The position numbers and the translations under genes are program-made. Shown here one piece after another: positions 60,545-64,000 of a stretch of 64,000 bases of DNA. The DNA comes from Bacillus salacetis (lineage in GTDB: Bacteria > Bacillota > Bacilli > Bacillales > Bacillaceae_B), in contig NZ_QXIR01000018.1 in the NCBI RefSeq assembly GCF_003581585.1, forward strand, positions 1-64,000. Reading direction: 5' to 3'. The stretch's first letter is position 1, and every line of letters starts with the position of its first letter. Under the pieces are notes generated by a model. The model saw only the letters and a program-made list of their open reading frames with translations, did not search any database and was not told the DNA's origin.

Positions 60545-61414
60545 ATGAAACTCTTACGCATCGTACTTATGATGTTCTTAATTTCATTTATGATAATGCC
60601 GTCAGTTTCGGCGGAAAAGCAGGAAGAAAAAAAGCAGGAGCCGAAACAGGAAAAGATTCAGAAGAAAGATGAAGGTAAGACTGAAGAAAAGCCATCTGAA
60701 CCTAAAGTGAACATTCCATCTTCAGTATTGAATATCGCCAAGGAGAATACGTATCCTAATCCGACACAGGATCTGCCTTATCTTCAGCCAAGCGACTTGA
60801 CTGCTGAGCTGATTGAAACATCCAACGTCAAAATTGAAAATCCCAACCTAATCCGTATGTTCAATGAGTCGAACATGAATAAATCCCCATTTGCAATTGG
60901 ATTAAGAGCGACGATCTATATGGGGGAATGGCCGCTGAATTATGAGTCGACTGAAACAGCACCGAACTGGGAGTATCAAAAAATCAATACCAATTACTTC
61001 GATAACCGGGGCGGCAACCAAAATTATCAAATCCACTATGTACAGGAATCACAGAAGACAATTAAAGGCGGGCTGACAGCAAAAGTGCCCCATTCAGATG
61101 ACGTTCAAAAAATGATGCTCTTAAAAGCAATGGAAAACACTGAACTCCCTCTTTCCTTCCAAACAATAGTAGGAGCAGGAACAAAAAAAGATCATGTGTA
61201 CAATATTTCGCCGAAGCGTCTGGGCTATTTATATGGATATGCACCTGCCGTAAACGAAAAAGGAAAAGTAACATACGGAGAAGTGTATCTGGTCATGAAA
61301 GGATCAAAACGTTCCATAGTTGTCAAAAACGTTACCTCCCAAGGGATAGGCGCATGGATCCCGGTTCAGGATCATGTATCTTTCGGATTCATTACGGCTG
61401 ACAAACCAAGATAG
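60545..61414 (+). CDS. yfkD: Secreted YfkD-like protein
   Basis: This 289-residue protein has a signal peptide (MKLLRIVLMMFLISFMIMPS, cleaved near VSAEK). A Lys/Glu/Gln-rich linker of about 45 residues follows. The C-terminal domain contains IPSSVLNIAKENTYPNPTQDLPYLQPSDL, typical of YfkD; its function is unknown. The linker makes it longer than B. subtilis YfkD. The ATG at 60545 follows GAAAGGAGC. Confidence 0.8.
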   Translation: MKLLRIVLMMFLISFMIMPSVSAEKQEEKKQEPKQEKIQKKDEGKTEEKPSEPKVNIPSSVLNIAKENTYPNPTQDLPYLQPSDLTAELIETSNVKIENPNLIRMFNESNMNKSPFAIGLRATIYMGEWPLNYESTETAPNWEYQKINTNYFDNRGGNQNYQIHYVQESQKTIKGGLTAKVPHSDDVQKMMLLKAMENTELPLSFQTIVGAGTKKDHVYNISPKRLGYLYGYAPAVNEKGKVTYGEVYLVMKGSKRSIVVKNVTSQGIGAWIPVQDHVSFGFITADKPR

Positions 61415-61423
61415 GAAAAGAAA

Positions 61424-61461
61424 ACACTGATCTCAATATAAAAATTGGGATCAGTTTTTTT
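61424..61461 (+). terminator. Terminator of yfkD
   Basis: ACTGATCTCAAT pairs with ATTGGGATCAGT (one wobble), followed by a T-run. Confidence 0.85.
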
Positions 61462-61557
61462 CTTTACTTTGGAGGTCTTAGGCGGCATGCAAGCTTGTTA
61501 TTTACAGCAGAATTCGGTACGATGATAGAGGAAATTTCAATCAAAGGAGCGAACACA

Positions 61558-61734
61558 TTGGGTAAAGCTGCAAGCAACAGAGATGACCAGGTGTTATATT
61601 TGAAACAAAGACTGAACATGTTTCTTGAAGTCATTGAATCAATTGACCCTGAAACAACAGAATTAGAAGACATTGACAGATTGATTCAAATGATAGACGA
61701 TTTAGAAATGAAGGTTGATCAGTTCAAAAAATAA
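61558..61734 (+). CDS. SE1561 family small protein, 58 aa
   Basis: The sequence starts MGKAASNRDDQVLYLKQRLN and continues MFLEVIESIDPETTELEDID. The LYLKQRLNMFLEVIESIDPE...DIDRLIQMIDDLE pattern fits a small Firmicutes protein family often named SE1561, helical, with no known function. The TTG at 61558 lies 8 bases after AAAGGAG and is a better start than the frame opening at 61495. Confidence 0.7.
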   Translation: MGKAASNRDDQVLYLKQRLNMFLEVIESIDPETTELEDIDRLIQMIDDLEMKVDQFKK

Positions 61735-61757
61735 GGGCCTTTAGGGGCTCTTTTTTT
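61733..61757 (+). terminator. Terminator
   Basis: AAGGGCC pairs with GGCTCTT (one wobble), then TTTTTT. Confidence 0.65.
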
Positions 61758-61968
61758 AGGTTGTCCGTATAGTGGACTGCTTTTGCTTTCGGAAACATTT
61801 GAAAATCCGGATTTCCCCCGGGCGCAGGGGAATCTGTCTTTGAATAGTAAGAGTACATTATAATCCCGGCTTCATTTTAAAACAGCGCCAAAGCAGGGAA
61901 TGGGGAACGAATTCTTTTCTTCCTGTGATGTCAGGGTTTCATATTAATACATACGGGAGAGACGGTTG

Positions 61969-62418
61969 ATGAATATTTCTATCATTGCGGCAGAGGACGC
62001 AGAAGCGGCGAAGGGAATCGTCCTGCAGGGGTTCAAGGAGCGTTTTGGAGTCATCATTGACGGGTTGAATCCCGATCTGGATGATATTATGACCTATTAT
62101 AAGGGTGAGAATTTATTCTATGTAGGGAAATACCAGGGGGATTTGATTGCAACCGGGGGTCTTTTGAGCGAATCACCAACGGAATACCGCGTTGTCAGAA
62201 TGTCGGTGTCGGCCAGATATCGGAGCTTGGGATTAGGGAAGCAGATGCTGTTGTTCTTAGAACAAGAAGCGCGAAAAAGAAATGCAGCAAGCATGGTCTT
62301 GGAAACAAATCAAGAATGGTCAGATGCAATTAACTTCTATAAAAGAAATGGTTATGAAGCCTTCCAGATAGAAGCTGATAGAATCCATTTCAGAAAAATT
62401 TTCAGCCCTGGACTGTAA
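61969..62418 (+). CDS. GNAT family N-acetyltransferase
   Basis: This 149-residue protein has the GNAT acetyl-CoA loop RMSVSARYRSLGLGKQMLLFLEQEA (motif A, R/Q-x-x-G-x-G) and a C-terminal FYKRNGYEAFQ motif B. It acetylates an unknown amine. The ATG at 61969 or the adjacent TTG could start it. Strong terminator follows. Confidence 0.85.
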   Translation: MNISIIAAEDAEAAKGIVLQGFKERFGVIIDGLNPDLDDIMTYYKGENLFYVGKYQGDLIATGGLLSESPTEYRVVRMSVSARYRSLGLGKQMLLFLEQEARKRNAASMVLETNQEWSDAINFYKRNGYEAFQIEADRIHFRKIFSPGL

Positions 62419-62440
62419 TCGTTTACAGTCTGGTCTTTTT
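62411..62440 (+). terminator. Terminator of the GNAT gene
   Basis: GACTGTAA pairs with TTACAGTC around a short loop, then TTTTTTT. Confidence 0.85.
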
Positions 62441-62536
62441 TTCTTCTAAGTATAGGAGTATAATGAATTGTGAAAAATTCAAAATTTTATTATACACAAA
62501 TAGACATAGAAATATCAGTGGGAGAAGGGGAAACTC

Positions 62537-64000
62537 ATGAATATGAAAAACTTGCAGGAAAGCATGTACCAGCTTATTGTTGAAACTTCGACGAACTTAC
62601 CTAAAGATGTCCGGAGAGCGATTAAAACGGCGAAAGAGAGAGAAAGTGCTGGAACCCGTTCTGCGATGAGTCTGGCGACGATTTCCAATAACATCAAAAT
62701 GGCTGATGATAATGTTTCGCCGATCTGTCAGGATACAGGACTGCCAACATTTAAGATCAAGACTCCTGTCGGGGTAAATCAATTAGAAATCCAAGAGGCC
62801 ATCTATACTGCCATGCAGCAGGCAACAAAGGATGGGAAACTGCGTCCAAATTCAGTCGATTCCCTCACAGGTGAAAACAGCGGCGATAATCTCGGGCTGG
62901 GTACGCCGGTCATTAAATTTGAACAGTGGGAAGAAGATTATATTGATGCCCGCCTGATCCTTAAAGGTGGCGGTTGTGAAAATAAAAATATCCAATATAG
63001 TCTGCCATGTGAACTGGAAGGGCTTGGCCGTGCTGGACGCGACCTTGACGGTATCCGAAAATGTATCATGCATTCAGTCTACCAGGCTCAGGGGCAGGGC
63101 TGCTCAGCTGGATTCATCGGGGTTGGAATCGGTGGTGACCGCTCGTCTGGTTATGACTTGGCAAAGCAGCAGCTATTCCGTTCCGTAGACGATGTCAACA
63201 GCCACGAGGATCTTCGCAAGTTAGAGGAATATGTTATGGAACATGCCAATGAACTGGGCATCGGGACGATGGGATTCGGCGGAGAGACAACTCTTCTGGG
63301 CTGTAAGGTAGGAGTCATGAACCGTATTCCAGCGAGTTTCTTCGTATCAGTAGCCTACAACTGCTGGGCATTCAGAAGGTTGGGCTTTAAGCTTGATGCG
63401 GCGACTGGGGCAGTTCAAGAGTGGCTGTATCAGGAAGGCGAGCTTGTGGATCTTTCAGCAAGTTCTGCACAACAAGAAACGGCTGCAGCCGCTGAAGGGG
63501 ATATTGATGCCGAGGTTATTACACTTAACGCACCAATTACCGAAGAGAAAATCCGCAGCCTCAAGGTCGGAGATGTTGTCCGCATTGACGGAAGGATGTA
63601 CACAGGAAGAGACGCGATTCATAAGCATCTCTCCGATCACGAGTCACCGGTTGATCTTGATGGACAAATCATTTACCATTGCGGACCTGTAATGATGAAG
63701 GATGAGGATGGCAGGTGGCATGTTAAAGCAGCGGGGCCGACGACCTCAATTCGTGAAGAACCATATCAGGGCGATATCATGAAAAAATTCGGTATCCGCG
63801 CCGTTATCGGAAAAGGCGGAATGGGTCCCAAAACCTTGGAAGCCCTTGGTGAACATGGAGGAGTCTACTTAAACGCTATCGGCGGAGCTGCACAATACTA
63901 TGCAGACTGCATTAAATCAGTGGAAGGCGTCAACTTCATGGAATTCGGAATTCCAGAAGCGATGTGGCACTTGGAAGTAGAAGGCTTTACAGCAGTTGTG
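62537..64000 (+). CDS. fumA: Class I fumarate hydratase, 3' end beyond window
   Basis: The frame is open for 488 codons to the window edge with no stop, so the gene is truncated by the window. It encodes an iron-sulfur fumarase (fumarate to malate, TCA cycle) with the alpha region SPICQDTGLPTFKIK and the beta region PAGPTTSIRE-type (here KAAGPTTSIREEPYQGD). Cluster cysteine candidates are Cys64, Cys189 and Cys256. L(+)-tartrate dehydratase and some related hydratases share the fold. The ATG follows AGAAGGGG. B. subtilis itself uses class II fumarase (CitG), so this class is a notable addition. Confidence 0.85.
   Translation, partial: MNMKNLQESMYQLIVETSTNLPKDVRRAIKTAKERESAGTRSAMSLATISNNIKMADDNVSPICQDTGLPTFKIKTPVGVNQLEIQEAIYTAMQQATKDGKLRPNSVDSLTGENSGDNLGLGTPVIKFEQWEEDYIDARLILKGGGCENKNIQYSLPCELEGLGRAGRDLDGIRKCIMHSVYQAQGQGCSAGFIGVGIGGDRSSGYDLAKQQLFRSVDDVNSHEDLRKLEEYVMEHANELGIGTMGFGGETTLLGCKVGVMNRIPASFFVSVAYNCWAFRRLGFKLDAATGAVQEWLYQEGELVDLSASSAQQETAAAAEGDIDAEVITLNAPITEEKIRSLKVGDVVRIDGRMYTGRDAIHKHLSDHESPVDLDGQIIYHCGPVMMKDEDGRWHVKAAGPTTSIREEPYQGDIMKKFGIRAVIGKGGMGPKTLEALGEHGGVYLNAIGGAAQYYADCIKSVEGVNFMEFGIPEAMWHLEVEGFTAVV

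Noticed and set aside
61758-61900. Possible eleventh MITE copy (GCTTTCGGAAACATTTGAAAATCCGG...)
   Set aside because: Similar only in short pieces, with no clear ends or target duplication; too decayed to call.
1-64000. CRISPR arrays, tRNA or rRNA genes, prophage or restriction systems
   Set aside because: No regularly spaced direct repeats of CRISPR type, no cloverleaf or rRNA-like sequence, and no phage or restriction-modification genes were recognised on reading both strands.

Overview
The window looks like chromosome from a spore-forming, motile member of the Bacillaceae (Bacillus sensu lato). Many genes have recognisable Bacillus subtilis counterparts: yjcD, ykvU, the lia cell-envelope stress operon, mreBH, nos, nsrR/hmp, motAB, DUF2639 (yflJ-like) and a run resembling the yfkM-K-H-F-D neighbourhood. 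Shine-Dalgarno sequences are strong, and TTG or GTG starts are frequent. I see no rRNA, tRNA, CRISPR array, prophage or intact transposase. The species cannot be fixed from sequence reading alone.

Layout. 0-6 kb: a UvrD-like helicase, a small membrane protein, a short holin-like toxin with an antisense RNA behind a LexA-type box, a kynurenine-degradation operon (kynU-kynB) and a DUF1284 protein. 6-12.5 kb: a SpoVB-type flippase homologue, a cation/proton antiporter, a TspO-like protein and an M3 oligopeptidase. 12.5-16.3 kb: liaI-liaH-liaF-liaS-liaR. 16.5-24 kb: an amino-acid permease, a flavin reductase, a GyrI-like protein, a CXXC-less HMA protein, an operon joining a B12-binding light-sensor-like protein, a PAS-like protein and a beta-carbonic anhydrase, and an SSS-family symporter. 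24-31 kb: a preQ1 riboswitch driving queF and a queuosine-precursor transporter, a YitT protein, an ABC-F ATPase behind a leader-peptide attenuator, and nitric oxide synthase. 31-38 kb: mreBH, a BMP lipoprotein plus chemoreceptor operon, a decayed phosphatase and a LigB-type dioxygenase. 38-48 kb: a thioesterase, an MFS exporter, an M29 aminopeptidase, nsrR/hmp, a second chemoreceptor and motAB. 48-64 kb: a frameshifted alanine symporter, a monooxygenase-methyltransferase pair, the yfk-like group with an iron-exporting P1B4 ATPase, and the start of a class I fumarase.

The most striking non-coding feature is a family of non-autonomous MITE-like elements. Ten copies were found by eye, full length about 191-196 bp. 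They have related terminal inverted repeats (GGCTCTTTTCG / GGCTGTTTTCG), and the clean copies are flanked by 8-bp A/T-rich target duplications. Copies lie in both orientations in intergenic DNA, one against the stop codon of a gene, one at the 3' end of a pseudogene, and one between a Fur-like box and the iron exporter. Other repeats are a 52-bp tandem array and a second dispersed GC-rich repeat.

Functional themes are NO production and NO sensing/detoxification (nos, nsrR, hmp), metal and redox homeostasis, envelope stress, chemotaxis and motility with possible SigD promoters, and several RNA-level switches (preQ1 riboswitch, ABC-F attenuator, antisense antitoxin, a candidate small RNA). All calls come from reading the sequence. 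No database search was run.
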